Positions 10,546-22,829 of a DNA stretch of 64,000 bases are shown here, piece after piece; positions within the stretch are counted from its first letter, which is position 1; each line of letters opens with the position of its first letter. The translations under genes were made by a program, and so were the position numbers. This DNA is from Isoetes taiwanensis (taxonomy: Eukaryota > Streptophyta > Lycopodiopsida > Isoetales > Isoetaceae): positions 10,416,413 to 10,480,412 of the forward strand of contig JAJEKV010000003.1 of NCBI GenBank assembly GCA_021234155.1, given 5' to 3'. The notes under the pieces were generated by a model. It saw only the letters and a list, made by a program, of their open reading frames with translations, ran no database searches and was not told the origin of the DNA.

Positions 10546-11203
10546 CTTTGCTTGAGGATTTGTTGCCCACTGCCCATGCCGAGGTCCCGCCTTCTGAGTT
10601 TGGTAGGGCCACAGAACATGCATCGACCCTGACCTTGCGTAGTGTAGGAGATGGGTAACTCGCCTGCTACAGATGAGGCTGCCTCTTTTTTCAGTCTGGT
10701 GATGCACATACCTGCCGACGGCATCCTTTCGGCCCAGCGGGTTGGAGCAGCACGGCCCGACCGCCTTCGTCATCTCTTGGTCTGCTTTCAGGATGCTCTT
10801 TCCAGGCTACACATCTTACGGCATGGCAATCATTTGAAGGGAACCACCTTCTCTGTTCAGGAGGATTTGACCCCATCACAGCTTTGCAGGCGGAAAGAAG
10901 AGTTATGTCGAGTGCGCGAGGCTCGCCTACAACGGAAATGGGCAGTGTATAGGAGGGGAGGCCAGGCTATCATTCGGGATCAGTGGCCGGCTGATCCCTG
11001 GACAGTTTTGGCATAGCCACGGGCTCCCTGTTCTTTGGGTTCGTTCAGTTTCCTTTATTTGTGTGTTGTAACGGGGCTTAGACCCCATGTTCTGTTTTTT
11101 GGGCTTCGGCCCTCTGTTCTGTTAGGGCTTATGCCCCCTTTGTTTGTTCTGGTCCCATAACCCGATTGGGTTCCGTGGACATTAAAATTTCTTCCTTCCT
11201 TTC
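10546..11203 (+). mobile_element. 5'-truncated ORF1-only retroelement (copy B)
   Basis: Cleanest copy of subfamily 1. The frame ending at 11,016 has NSPATDEAASFF, MHIPADGILSAQRVGAARPD, HILRHGNHLKGTTFSVQEDL, CRRKEELCRVREARLQRKW and IIRDQWPADPW, the order of the L1 ORF1p RRM and C-terminal domain. An upstream frame (STLTLRSVGDG) supplies the first RRM strand after a frameshift near 10,655. The 3' UTR has four hairpins: GGGG/CCCC (11,073-11,086), GGGC-TTCG-GCCC (11,101-11,112), GGGC-TTAT-GCCC (11,125-11,136) and AACCC/GGGTT (11,159-11,172). It ends attaaaatttcttccttcc. No ORF2. Confidence 0.75.
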
Positions 11204-11488
11204 TCTTGTGAAGACACATACGCCAATGTCTGGTAACTTGTATATTCATTATGTGAGCATTACGCTTAGAACTATATATGGACATAACAAATATATATTG
11301 TAGACCCAAATTTTACTTGAGAGAAAAGTATATATTTCATCGCTTGATGGATGAAAGATTCGCCAAGGTTGCTAAAACTCAAATTGAAGCCCGAAATAAA
11401 ATCGCCAACATAACTAATCGGAAAAAGCTAAGATTTGCCTCACATTCTAAATTACACCTATGAAAATTTGGGTTTAAGGGCTACCTTG
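10546..11488. mobile_element. hAT-type element, right part only (copy B)
   Basis: Same sequence as 47,422-48,366, ending in the right TIR ttaagggctaccttg (11,474-11,488) with the duplication ccgatgag immediately after. The left about 1.1 kb and left TIR are missing; the polypurine tract takes their place. Contains the nested ORF1-only retroelement described separately. Confidence 0.65.
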
Positions 11489-14400
11489 CCGATGAGGCGC
11501 AGGTTCAAATGCCGATCTTGCCCAGGCGGGTCCGAACCCGAACAATAGAGGCTAAGTAATTGCTCTAAACAAATGCATGAAAGTAACCCAAAACAAGGTG
11601 CTATCAAAGCTGATAGGCAAGTTTGTAGAGAATCAGCCTAAGCATTGGGCCAAGAGTTAAAAAAGATGGTTCTCTTAGTGAAGGTTATTATAATTCCGTA
11701 GAAGTTATATCAATGGGTTGTGCACAATAATGTATTTGGTGTGCAAGCAGCTATGTTATTAACATTAACGTGTAGAGATAGTAAATCATTTTATATATGA
11801 TCTCCTTAAGGAATTCTTTTTTTATTGGGCCTGTAGCTTAGACGCGTTAAGATGTTTGAACCGAATGACACATGACGAAAATATAATTCGTGATGCATTA
11901 TAACCATGCATAAACTTTTGTTGCTTCTTGATATGCTATGGGAGTCTTGCCATTATAATATCACGTTACAAATATTTGCTGTTACGTGTACATTTAAATT
12001 CCTCTTTGAGTTTTTTTCTCAAGGTATATTCAAGTATTTTGTTAGCAATGCAAATAGATATTATGTTTAAGGGTTTGAATGTGTGACTTTTATGTGCACG
12101 ATTTTTTCACTTCTAATCGCTATCCCCATCCTAATTTTTCCTTTGACAAAAATAAAAAAAGTCTATGGACCGTTGATTTCGTCATTCAACAGAAAAAAAA
12201 GGTATGTACATGTGTCAAGGTTGGCTTCGGTGCCTGCTTTGAACCATAGAGGAAAAAAAAAAGAAGAATAGAAACATGAAGAAGTATGGAGAAGCCCGAG
12301 AGCAATTGACTCTCCCCCGGCACGATCGCATTTCTTGTAAACAAGAAAATTGCAGTTCATTGCATGCATTGTTGATTAACTTCTATGAGTTTTCTATGCT
12401 ACTTAATTTCTACAGCTTATGGTTCTTAAGGAGGTCCAAATCCTAGGACTGCCATGGCAAATGGAACCTTGCCTTACTGCTAAATTTTAGGCCTTTTCAT
12501 ATCAGCTTTGATGTTGTGCTCTATAAGTCGAACCCAAAAACAAAATGTGCTCGATGAAATCCGGCTTTCTATTTAAAAGCTGGCCTCTATTCCTTGCAAA
12601 TGTTGACTTCCAATAGTTGTAAATGTTTGGCAACAAGGACATCTATTTCATCTCTAAATCCCTGAATAATATAATATGGCAACAAATTCAACATTTCATG
12701 AATCACGAACAACATAATTTATCGCCGCATTCTTTATGTAGGAGAAAACATAGGCTCATGTAGACACGAGACTATACAAACAAGGGAATGTTATCTCCAA
12801 AATATACACATAAACACCTATCAACCATGCACACATGTTACGCATATAGAAGGAACATCTGACTTGAAGAATAACTTAAAAGGAGCTTGACTGACAATCC
12901 TACATATATTTTAATTGCAGTATCCTGAATGATGGATTAGGTCTAAGACCTGTATTTCATTGCATTAAGATATGGATCCACGATCCCTCTAAGAGTTGAT
13001 ATGCAAAGGCTTACTTATGAACTTGTTGCAAGAAACAAAAATTCTTAGCATTCTTTATGAGCTGCATGAAACAAAATTTGGAAAAATACATGTCTGCCCG
13101 GGTTTTGAAGGAGATGATTCCGGCATTCATTCAAATCACAGAACATTCCGTTGGTGGAAGATCAGCCGGTTCCGGCAGTTTCCCATCTGCTCGAAATGGT
13201 CTTCTTCATCACGCTCCCGGCGGCGCGCTAACGTGATCGACATGGATTTCCTTGCATCGAGATATTTGCTTGGATGGTCCTGGTATAAATAGCACATTTT
13301 GCCCTAATCAATCAATATTTTGTTGCATTTTGCATTTTCATGGCTTTTTACGAAAATGTTAAGCCTAGCATTGCAGGTATCGTTCTCGGTCATTTAGTAA
13401 TTTCCTCACCAATCAAACTTGGGCGTAAAGTTACTCAAATCAAGCCCGAGTATTGTTCATGGCCTATAAGTTCATGGCTTTTTATACAATCGTTGCATTT
13501 CAAGCATGGCTTTACAACTACCGTTACATATAAGCTGAAATATCTTATTCCACATGTCTGTCATTTTTGGCTTTGTAACATTTCGTAGCATCTTCCAAAT
13601 TGGATTTACTTGCTGCAAAGTGATCTCTAATAATGTAATATTTTTGCAGTTTCAGTTCAAGGGTTCTATACTTAGCTCCCATAAAGCATGTACCTTATGG
13701 TTTGTCCAAAAACCCCGCCTTTCTTAGTCTGCACATTTCAAGTATTCTAACAGTCCCAAAATGCTCCATGTCTCATGCATGCTTGATTTTTTTGAATTTG
13801 CTGTGATGATTTATAGAAGACAAAACTATCATTCATAAATCATTTGCGGTAATCTTTGCATGTTTAAGTAACAATTGGTCAGATTTTTTCTCAAGTGCAA
13901 GTCCGATTGCAATAGCTCCAATCGGGTCGTAGAAGTATCCGAGTGTATTCTTGAAGGAAGTCGGTATATTTTGTTGCTCTGACAAATAATAAGCATCAAA
14001 CATATATGGAACTAAGATGCTTTAGGAGTAGAATAACAAACAATATTTTTTTCTTTGGAAACTTCGAGTTGTTATATGAATGTTCTATATATTATAAATT
14101 CTAATCCTTCTAATGTTTTAAATTTCCGAATACATCGCATAGGCATATATGGAACTAAGATGCTTTAGGAGTAGAATAATGAGCAATATTTCTCTTTGGA
14201 AACTCATAGATCTGTTATGTAAATTATCTATATATTATGAATCTTACTCTCTCTTACACTCCTCGAGAGGCGAGAAGTTCAAATGTTGTAGTAAAAGAAG
14301 CAAGAGTGTTTGCAAGTCGTGGCATCTTCCTATTGGATTAAAGAAAATTTCAATTCTTTCATACTTTTGCAAAGTGAGAAGTCTAAATATTGTAGTTCTA

Positions 14401-15784
14401 TGAGCAATGTGTTTCTCTATTTGAGGCTTAGAAGAAGCATACTTGTATACAAGTCTCAACTCCCACACTCTAAAATTCCATACTTTTGCAAAGGTGACAA
14501 GTTCAACTGTCGTAGTTGTATTTTCAATGGTTGTGTTTTATGCAAGTTTCAACACCAAAACTATAGACTTATAACATCTATAAATTGGTCATGTTGTTCT
14601 TTTTTGTCCATATAATGTAGAGTAATGTACAGAAGTCATGACATAGGATAATGACGAGGGATACACTTCTACAGTCCACTACAGTAATGTATTATACTCT
14701 CCAAACTTCATAATGGGAAACCTTAAAAATTTGACACGCATCTTTGTCCATGCTATTCTTTGACTTGTGTGTAGTTGAACAAAAGAGCCTCAATTTGCTA
14801 ACAACCATCAAAACATACTCAAAATCATGACAAATTCCTACTCAGAATACGAGTCTCAAAATTCATGTTTCATTCATCTTTTTACATAAGTTGCCTACCC
14901 AATTCCACGAATTGCACAGCTAGATTCTAGAATAGGGCTCGCATGAAACCAACAAACCGTCCGCTAGATAGGCTTCTCATTCATCTCAGCAGATTTTCTA
15001 CAATGGTGGACAGTGGGTAGCCGCACACATGCGAACTACCCACGAAAAATAAAGGGAAAATCCAATTATATCATTTGGACCCCAAAAAATACAATGCTAA
15101 TAGATGTGTGGCTGGTGTACCTGCCGAAAGCATTTTTCCGGGATTAAAAAACCCCGCCCTTTCGGGTTTTCGAGGAAAAACCCTAGTGATAAGCCTTTGG
15201 CAAGGGGCTTGGACAAACGTAAGGCATAGAAATCGCTCCCAAAAACCCACGCGTGGAGAAGTCGAAACATGCACATCACCAACACAACAAAACGAGAGAA
15301 AACAAACCTCCCAAAGTGGAGGGGCTGATCACGCGTGCCATGCGACAAAAAACAAAAACCTCTTCAAATAGAGGGGCTGGTCACGCGTGCCAGGCGACAA
15401 ATACAATAAACAAAGAAGGGGGGAGGGTGGGTTCAAAGAGAATAAGGTACTGCTGAGAGAAGAGGAAGTGCCGATGAGACGTTGATGCAGAACCGCGCCT
15501 AAAATAGCGAACTCCCAACCAGAAAGGGCATGCGCTGCATGCATGCATGCAAGACATGCATGCTCGCCCCATTCTAGAATGTCGATCCGATGTCTCGGAT
15601 CGATGGGATTCTAGAATTGGGCTCGCATGAAACCAACAAACCGCCCGAATACCAGAGAACTTCCTTAACAAACTAGAATCGAGGACGAAGGTTACAGGAT
15701 GAAGGCTAAAGAAGAGCCAAAACCGAGAAAGGACATGCCACAGCATGAAAGAAATGCCAAATTGGCCAAACCAAGCAGGAAGAA
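11489..15784. repeat. Composite repeat module, copy B
   Basis: Counterpart of 48,367-50,831 plus 53,861-55,500. No gene is recognisable. At 13,645 it preserves the empty site of the TIR element in copy A, and at 13,991 the pre-insertion form of the block at 50,832-53,860. Contains a direct repeat (15,431-15,612) that recurs after the LINE fragment (26,989-27,171), and catgcatgcatgc runs near 15,536-15,562. At 15,148-15,182 there is an aaaaaccccgccc...gggtttt stretch that is part of a fold-back in copy C. About 110 bp near 15,200-15,310 are absent from copy C. Confidence 0.7.
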
Positions 15785-16169
15785 AATGGCCTTTGGTGGT
15801 ACCAGTGAATCAACAGAAAGTAGTTTGGAACTGGGTTTGGGACAAGTTACTTCATCCAAAGTTATCAGTTTTGTGGTGGCAGATCATCCATAGATGTGTG
15901 CGCGTCAATGTTTTGGTCCACAAATTTCGTCCTGAGGTGCCTGGGACATGCCCTTTATGCGCTCAGAGGGATGAGACAATCGAGCATTGTTTCTTCTTAT
16001 GCCAGCATGCTAGACCGGCTTGGTTGTGGCTTCAGAGACTTTTTGATTGCAGTTTGAATAGTCAACAAGTCTTAATGGCAGTGTACCCAAGTTCTTGAGA
16101 CAATATGGCAAAGAGGGCATTTCACTTAGCTTCAGCATGGATCATTTGGTCAACGTGGAAAAGAAGAAA
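15785..16169 (+). pseudogene. LINE ORF2 C-terminus, 5' half (split by CACTA)
   Basis: 5'-truncated L1-type LINE. The frame from 15,785 reads a linker, WWQIIHRCVRVNVLVHKF, then the reverse-transcriptase zinc-binding signature CPLCAQRDETIEHCFFLC, followed by a Trp-rich segment. An in-frame stop lies at 16,096-16,098. The insertion point is marked by ccaagcaggaagaa (15,771-15,784), the target duplication seen on both sides in the sister copy. The rest of the LINE continues at 26,660 after the CACTA element. Confidence 0.8.
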
Positions 16170-16195
16170 CACTACCACCCCAATTCTAGGACCAC

Positions 16196-16990
16196 ACCTA
16201 AAAACAACAGTAACAAAAAGACCACATGTCGTTGTTCCAAAAAATCTACATGTGGTTATGTGGAGGTGTGGTTTATTAAGGAGGCGGTGTAGTTTTTTTT
16301 ATGGAGCTATAGTTTTTTTTTTTTTTAAGATGTGGTCTTTTTTTGAGGTGTCGTTTTTTTAAAAGAAGTGTTGCTTATTTTTTTGAGGGGGTGTTGTTTT
16401 TAAGAAGGTGTTGTTTTTTGAGGTGTAGTTTATAACTAGGTGTAGTTTTTAAGTGGTCATTTTTTATGGAAGTATAGTTTTTTGAAGTGTGGTTTATAAG
16501 GAGGTATAGTTTTTAAGTGGTTGTTTTTTAAGGAAGTATAGTTTTCTAAAGTGGTATGATTTTTTTAATCGAGGTGTTGTTTTTTGAGGTGTCGTTTATA
16601 AGTGGGTGTAGTTTTTAAATAGCTGTTTTTTAAAGAAGTATGGTTTTTTGAAGTGTGGTTTATAAGCGGGTGTAGTTTTTAAGTGGCTGTTTTTTAATGA
16701 AGTATGGTTTTCTGAAGTGGTGTAGTTTATAACTAGATGTAGTGTTTAAGAAGCTATTTTTAAGGAAATATGATTTTTTTGGTGTGGTTTATACAACTAG
16801 GTATAGTTTTTACGTAGCTATTTTTTAAAGTAAGTATGGTTTTTTGAGGTGTGGTTTTTAAGTAGGTGTAGTTTTTAAGTGGCTGTTTTTTTTTACAGAA
16901 GTGTGGTTTTCTGAAGTGGCGTAGCTTTTACGCAGCTATTTCTTAAGGAAGTATGGTTTTTTTGAGGCTATTTCTTAAGCAAAGCACCAC
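16196..16990. repeat. CACTA subterminal repeats, left
   Basis: From about 16,430 a unit of roughly 60 bp recurs in degenerate form: ggtgtagtttttaagtggc, then tgttttttaaggaagtatgg, then a ttttttgaagtg step. Shorter T-rich copies start near 16,260. The first 60 bp contain acatgtcgttg and acatgtggtt, complementary in sense to acatgtg motifs at the right end. Such arrays bind the transposase accessory protein in En/Spm elements. Confidence 0.8.
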
Positions 16991-17084
16991 CACCTGGAAT
17001 ATTGTTTGTTGCTCAACTTTGGGAATGTATTGTATTGTTTTACATTCGTGAAAAATAACTTCAATGGTTAGATCCAACCAACCG

Positions 17085-17430
17085 CAAGAGAATGAGCATT
17101 TTTGTCGGAAAAATCGTCGACCGTTTCTAGAGAGATTTTTGCCCCACATACGCTCGACGAACGTCGACGATTACTATTTTGATGCTTTTCCTGACGATAC
17201 TACGTCAGACATATCGTCACATAAATCGTCAGAAGCCTTCATCAGGTTAAGCGTCAGAATTTGGGTCAGAATTTGCATCAAGTTCAATTTGTCGGAATTT
17301 CGCGTCGGAATAATCTTGAGAAAATCGTCGGATATAACGTCGGATATATCATCAGATTTTCGCGTCGGACTATTAAATCGGATATTGCATCGGACTAATC
17401 GTCGATGGTGCTTTTCTAGGCTATTACAAT
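17085..17430. repeat. CGTC/TCGTCAGA motif array
   Basis: About 20 occurrences of cgtcag, cgtcgg or atcgtc in 350 bp, on both strands. Outer segments gcaagagaatga and ttttctaggctattac look like decayed CACTACAAGA-type ends, so this may be a small older CACTA derivative nested in the large one. The same style of array appears at 36,890-37,130 and 60,510-60,740. Confidence 0.5.
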
Positions 17431-18139
17431 TTTAGTTATAACATTTGATTGAATAGTATATTTTTTTAGATGAAATTTGATGTTTCACAAAGCTCCTCGA
17501 TCTGTCTAATGATGTATTATTTAATTAAGCTTGATTTAGTTCCGGGAGGGAGGGGGGGAATTAATTTCCATCCCTAGCTAGTATTGTCCTTTATTGGCCG
17601 TCAGATGGGGGCACCTTCTGTAGAATATGTTGGCTGGCAAGATTCAAAACCGTATTGAGTCGATGGGGTCAAATTGACCCCATTAAATAGGAACGCCCCT
17701 GCCACAACACCATGGCTTCATCAAGTATACAACACAGGAGCATGTACATACAGTAGCAGAAAGCAGGCATAACTCAAACACAACATCCGCCAAAACAGAG
17801 GCCTCATTGATTTCTTCAACGGGCCTCAAATAGAACAAAGTTGACCTGACACAAAATAAGAGTTGGTTTACCGGATTCAAGCGTCAAATGCTTTTGAATG
17901 CCACAATTTCTCTTTCTCTGTGGCAGGCAAATGGGGTTCGCCTGGTGTTTAAATGGGTTATGGGAAATACTCCAATTGTTATACATACTCTAATATGCTA
18001 ATGGAAGGAAGCGCTAAACTGGGATCAAACTCAAAAGGTCCCTGTTTTGATGAAGGCAAGCTTTCATATAGATTCTGCATTTTCCTTGCAAAGTTAGCAT
18101 CTTCTTTCTTCAGAAGCCAATCTGAACACAAAAAAGCAA

Positions 18140-18960
18140 AGCATGCAGGTTTGCCAAACTTCCTTTGGGAAGAAGCAGTAAAGACTGTTGTGCTAGTGCA
18201 AAATGCTTTGCCAACCAAAAGTCTGGAATCTTATGGTCAGGAAGTATGCCTAACTTTGAAAATTATAAAGCATATGGCTGCCTGGGATATACTCATATTC
18301 CCAAGGAAAATAGATTAAAATTAGATGACAGATGCATCATAACCTATTTGGTAGGATATGATGAGCATTCGAAAGGTTACAGAATGTACAATCCAGAAAG
18401 AAGAAACATCATAGTGAGCAGAGATGTGACTTTTGTAGAAGAAGAATTATACAGGCCAAGGTCTATAAGCAAAGTGGAGATTAAGTAAAAAATAGTAGAG
18501 CCCTGCAATACAAATGTAAATGATATGGCAGATTTGGATGACAAGGTGGATAAGAATGCACAAAGCTTGGAAACAAACCTTAAAGATGCATGCAATGATG
18601 ACGAAATTGACAATGTTGAAGACAATAACAATAATGCAGAAAATCATGAAATGGTGGAGCATGAAATGGAAAAACAGAAAAGGAGGTCTGAAGGTGAAAG
18701 ATTAATGGAAGATGCAAACTTTGACACCAGACTTTATGGCAGAAAAGAAAATGGCAGGAGTTCTAGGTTGCAGTTACATGAGAAGGATCCTGAAGCACTC
18801 ATAATTATGCGAGCAGTATTCCCGAAAACCTTTTGATGAAGCCGCATGAAATGCAGATAGAGGCAAATAGATGGAGGGAAGCCATGAATGAAGAGATTAA
18901 TTCCTTTAACAGGACATCTACCTATGAATTAGTTGACTTGCCTATGGATTTGGGTTCATG
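18140..18960 (+). pseudogene. Ty1/copia pol fragment (integrase end to RT start)
   Basis: Three frames in series. First: FLWEEAVKTVVLVQNALP, the late integrase core. Second (to about 18,486): YKAYGCLGYTHIPKENRLKL and GYDEHSKGYRMYNPE, then ISRDV-like VSRDVTFVEEE, the copia integrase C-terminal region. Third: an acidic linker and WREAMNEEINSFNRTSTYEL, the start of reverse transcriptase. No LTRs, gag or catalytic RT motif are seen. It is nested in the CACTA element; frameshifts near 18,240, 18,490 and 18,830 make it inactive. Confidence 0.85.
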
Positions 18961-19570
18961 TATTCAGTTATCGAGTGTTTCTTGCTTTGCTACAGGTAGC
19001 AACAGAGCTTAAGCATTAGTCCTGTTTATATTGCAGGTTACACACAGGTTTTTTGTTGGGCAACTGGGCAAGATCTCTTCTGGTGATTTCACTGATTACA
19101 TAAGGTAAAATAGCATTCATAAGTTATTCAATCAAAATGACCATGACGATTAATGCGCTTTGCAAACAAAATCCCCCGCAATAGCTTCGATCATGGTCTC
19201 TTCGCTTAGAATTCCCTTTTTGATTTACTGTCCCGCTTTGAGTTCTCTTAAAACGAGTTCCCTTTCCTATTACGAAATAAAAAGACGAGCCAGTTCCCTT
19301 CAGTGATTCTAATTACTATCTAGCTTAGACAGAAAAATATTTTATGTAGTTCTCTGCATGTTATTTCCAATTCAAACAATCATGTAACCACTTTAGTTCT
19401 ATACATATTAGTTTTCCAGTCTTTAGGATGTAAATTTCCCTTTCACTTTGCTCACTCATGCTTTCAAGGTTGTGATATAAATTCCCAATCAACACAAACT
19501 ACTACATGTCTACCATCATTATTATCTAGAAAACATATTACCCAACATAAGAATACTGAAACAATAGAAA

Positions 19571-19805
19571 TATGATTTGAAATAAAGCCATCTTTAATGG
19601 TCGAGGCAATTGGCACATGCCTCGACATAAATCAAATGTCCATATCGCACACACCCTACGTAAATTGCGTGTACAGATTGACATAAATGGAAATATGGTT
19701 TGAAATGAAGCCATCTTTAATGGTTGAGGCATTGGCGCATGCCTCAACATAAGTCAAAAGTCCATATCACACACACTATATGTAAATCCCATCTACAGAT
19801 TAAGG
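19571..19805. repeat. Tandem duplication, about 122-bp unit
   Basis: Two units beginning tatgatttgaaataaagcc (19,571) and tatggtttgaaatgaagcc (19,693) share ccatctttaatggt, gcacatgcctcgacataa/gcgcatgcctcaacataa and the ending tacagatt. No coding content. Confidence 0.8.
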
Positions 19806-20268
19806 TTGTTACTGTCTTGAACACATGCAATTTTTGACCCCTACATTATTCATCATTGACTGTCTAGCATGGACGAGCAACCCCTGGTCACAAACGAGCA
19901 ACTCTCCCAGTCTGAAACTATAAATTGCCTCTGCCAATGGAATCAGAACATCGACATTACCCTGATGACCAAATTTTATGGGCAGAAGACCACCCCTTCT
20001 CCAAGAAGCGCCAAATCGTAGTCGATTGGCCTAAGAGGTGGCTGCGAAATACTGCCATGTAGAATGCAGAATTTTTTTGGTTGTCCAACAACAAACTAAA
20101 ATAGCACGTATGATGTACATGTTCATAAAACTCATGTCAAGTCTCCCATTGGTATAGTAACCTTGGTTTTTAAATTTGTGGAGACAAAGCTCAAGAAAAA
20201 GTCGCGGCTTTCCCTTACCTTGCAATATGGATCCCTATGGATTATGATGAGTAGACCTTCAAACTCTA

Positions 20269-20485
20269 ATCTCGCTGCCCTACGTCACCCCCCGTGTGAA
20301 TATGCACCCAAACCAAAGGGGGTTTAAGGGGGATTTTAATTTAAATGTGTTGGACCCAATAGTTGTGTTAATTAATGTCAATGGTAGTTATGTGTTGGTT
20401 GTTATGTGTTGGGGGATTTAATTTTTATATGTTGGATGTTAATGGTTTGTGTTGCTAAAAAATTTTTTTTGGCCCCTTCGAGGCC
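20269..20485 (+). repeat. Dispersed repeat, inverted relative to 53,505-53,671
   Basis: Starts atctcgctgccctacgtcac and contains gtgtgaatatgcacccaaac, aaccaaagggggttt and taattaatgtcaatgg, ending near ggccccttcgaggcc. The reverse complement of this sequence occurs in the mitoferrin/PPR block. Probably a small transposable element; its ends are not defined well enough to name the class. Confidence 0.65.
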
Positions 20486-21130
20486 TTAGGGACGCCCCCC
20501 CCCTTCGGGTGACAAAAATTTTAGAATTCAAATCAAAAAAAAAACTAGAATTCATTTGAGGCTTTCATCACCTGTAGCTTTTGAATTTGATCACAATAAA
20601 ACAAATAGAACATAAGTAAAAGTTACTATAAAGATAGAGCAGATTGATCCCATTATTCTGAAAGTCATAAAGTTTGCAACACTCATACACAAACATTTTT
20701 CAACTGGAATTTAACAGCAGCCTTTGGCCTCCATGGATTCTTGTGGTGAGAAACCAAAGTGGGAAACTTTTCTGCTTGTTAGCACAAGGATCTAGAAGCC
20801 TTGGAATTTGCTTAATAACTGCCTCAAAATCTAAAAATACATGGTAATTTTTTGCAAGCTTCATTCGGAATGAGCCATAAAACAATATCCAATAGCACAA
20901 TCCTGTATTAATCAACTGGTAGGATGTGTTAGCCTACCAAACCCGGCCGAAAAATTGCTGTTTTAGCATAGATAACTAAACCAAACATATCCATATCATA
21001 CACTATCAAAAAGATCTCGGAGAGAGCTTTCCAACGCAATAAAAATCATCTCAAACAGAGCTCTGGATCAAAAGTTATGATAAGAAATGTGTTGCCGAAG
21101 GGGAAACTGCACTACATGCGCCTTCAAGCA

Positions 21131-21375
21131 CTTCATGTGCCCATTATGCACCACACACAAAAAAAAAAGGGCTTTTGTTGTGAGCCATTGGTTGTTGGGC
21201 TAAAATCAATGGTCCTTCATGTGACCATTATGCACCACACGCACAAAAAAAGCGCTTTTGTTATGAGCCATTGGTTGTTGGGCTAAAATCAATGGCCCTT
21301 CATGTGCCCATTATGCACCACACGCACAAAAAAAGGGCTTTTGTTGTGAGCCATTGGTTGTTGACCATTGAAAAA
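21131..21375. repeat. Tandem repeat, about 84-bp unit, three copies
   Basis: Units start at 21,131, 21,215 and 21,298 (cttcatgtgcccattatgca). Each has cattatgcaccacac, an A-run, ggcttttgttgtgagccatt and ggttgttgggctaaaatcaa. The third unit has a 12-bp insertion before its end. Confidence 0.88.
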
Positions 21376-22179
21376 AAAGGCTAAAATCAATGGCTCAGAA
21401 ATGGTGCACTCTAGATGTACGCATTAGTACATCCATTTGAATACATCACGAAATCATAGGAAAACCTTAGTGAAAAGCGTACAAAAACACAAAGAAAACC
21501 CCCTGTTATTATGCTACATATTCAGACCATAAAGTGGATGTCAAGAGTTTAACTATGCTCAAGATCAAACTGATCATACATGGGCCATCAATTAGCCTAG
21601 TGCATGGACATGCATTTGGCTGAGATGATGCATGCAGTGTTATTACCGCCTCTATAGAAGCACGCGTACGTATCTAAGCCCGCAATATAGATATTACATG
21701 GCATATTCCCAACCCCCACCCCCCCTCCCAAAAAAAAACCCCATCTCTCCAAGGGTATCTTCTTCATGCACAACAAAAAGTGGAACTTTGCTTTATAATT
21801 CAAGAACTCTCATCTGTTGTAGCTCGACCCAACACGTGGAATTGAGCCAAATCGCTATTCTAGTCACTTCTTTATTAACAAGTACAAAAAACACCCAGCT
21901 ATTGAACTGAATAATTCAATTTCAAAGAAATAATCTAGACCGTACACAATCAAGTGAAGAAACAAGTAGGGCAGATTCAATGAGTCGCTAATACGAAACA
22001 GTGGGCAACAAGAATGGATGCAAAATAAATAGGAGAACGAAAGAATTGGATTATTTCAACTCTAATCTTGGGTGGATTCGGAGAGAAGCTGGTTGACCAG
22101 AATCTGTGAGCAACAAGAATCATGCAAAGAAAACTAGAAGAACCCAAGAATCGATTAATTCAACTCTAATCCAGCTGAA

Positions 22180-22319
22180 ATTGGAGATGTCCGAAAAGCA
22201 AGAAGCTTGCACGAAAATTAGAAGAATCCAAGAATCAGTTAATTCAACTCTAATCAATTAAGGTCTAATCAATTAAGGTTTCACACATGCAAGCTCCTTG
22301 CTTTTCAGGCATCTCCAAT
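22180..22319. repeat. Foldback with 33-bp arms
   Basis: The arm attggagatgtccgaaaagc (from 22,180) pairs with gcttttcaggcatctccaat (ending 22,319); the arms extend to about 33 bp with four mismatches and a loop of about 75 bp. Beside it, cccaagaatcgattaattca (22,143) and tccaagaatcagttaattca (22,228) form a direct repeat. Resembles the terminal part of a MITE, but no target duplication was found. Confidence 0.75.
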
Positions 22320-22734
22320 CCCGGTTGCTCCAAATTGGGCCATCTACAACCATTGAAGACAAACCTTTGGAGAAAAAAGGCCCTATCGGATGACACTTGT
22401 AATTTTTCACAAAAAATACCATCAGAAGCGAAAAGATGGGTCAGTGGGGAACCTACTTGATAGGATGTGTCACTAAAAAAAAGACATTTTATTCTTTCTT
22501 TTCTAAGAGTGATGGCCTATCAACCAAGATAAGAGAAAGAAGTTTCAAAATAAGGCTTGAGATAACCATGTCCAAAGGATATCTTACAAAAATTACTTAT
22601 GTCATCTTATGCCCATCAACCAAGCTAAACCACATCGGGTGGTTGCACGAATGCAAAACATTTTGCCATGAAAGGGATGTATTACTTGCTCAATAGGCCA
22701 CCCTTGTCTGCAATGACAAAGAAATCTAGTCTAA

Positions 22735-22829
22735 TTCTCGACTACACAATCACCCTTATTAGGCACCTATCAATGGTTCATGTGTTCTCGACTACACAAT
22801 CACACCTATTAGGCACCTATCAATTGTTC
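22735..22829. repeat. Tandem duplication, 50-bp unit
   Basis: Two units starting ttctcgactacacaatcac at 22,735 and 22,785, both with ttattaggcacctatcaat or the one-base variant ctattaggcacctatcaat. Confidence 0.88.

Noticed and set aside
9090-10773. Very long minus-strand open frames (544 and 557 codons) and plus-strand frames of up to 174 codons
   Set aside because: They are a product of the polypurine/polypyrimidine composition, which rarely forms stop codons on the pyrimidine strand; residues are almost only F, P, S, L or K, G, E, R.
15530-15570. catgcatgcatgc as seed-specific RY regulatory elements
   Set aside because: No gene is adjacent and the run lies inside an anonymous repeat present in four copies.
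17085-17430. CRISPR-like or satellite array
   Set aside because: Motifs are 6-8 bp, irregularly spaced and on both strands, with no constant spacer length; CACTA subterminal repeats fit better.
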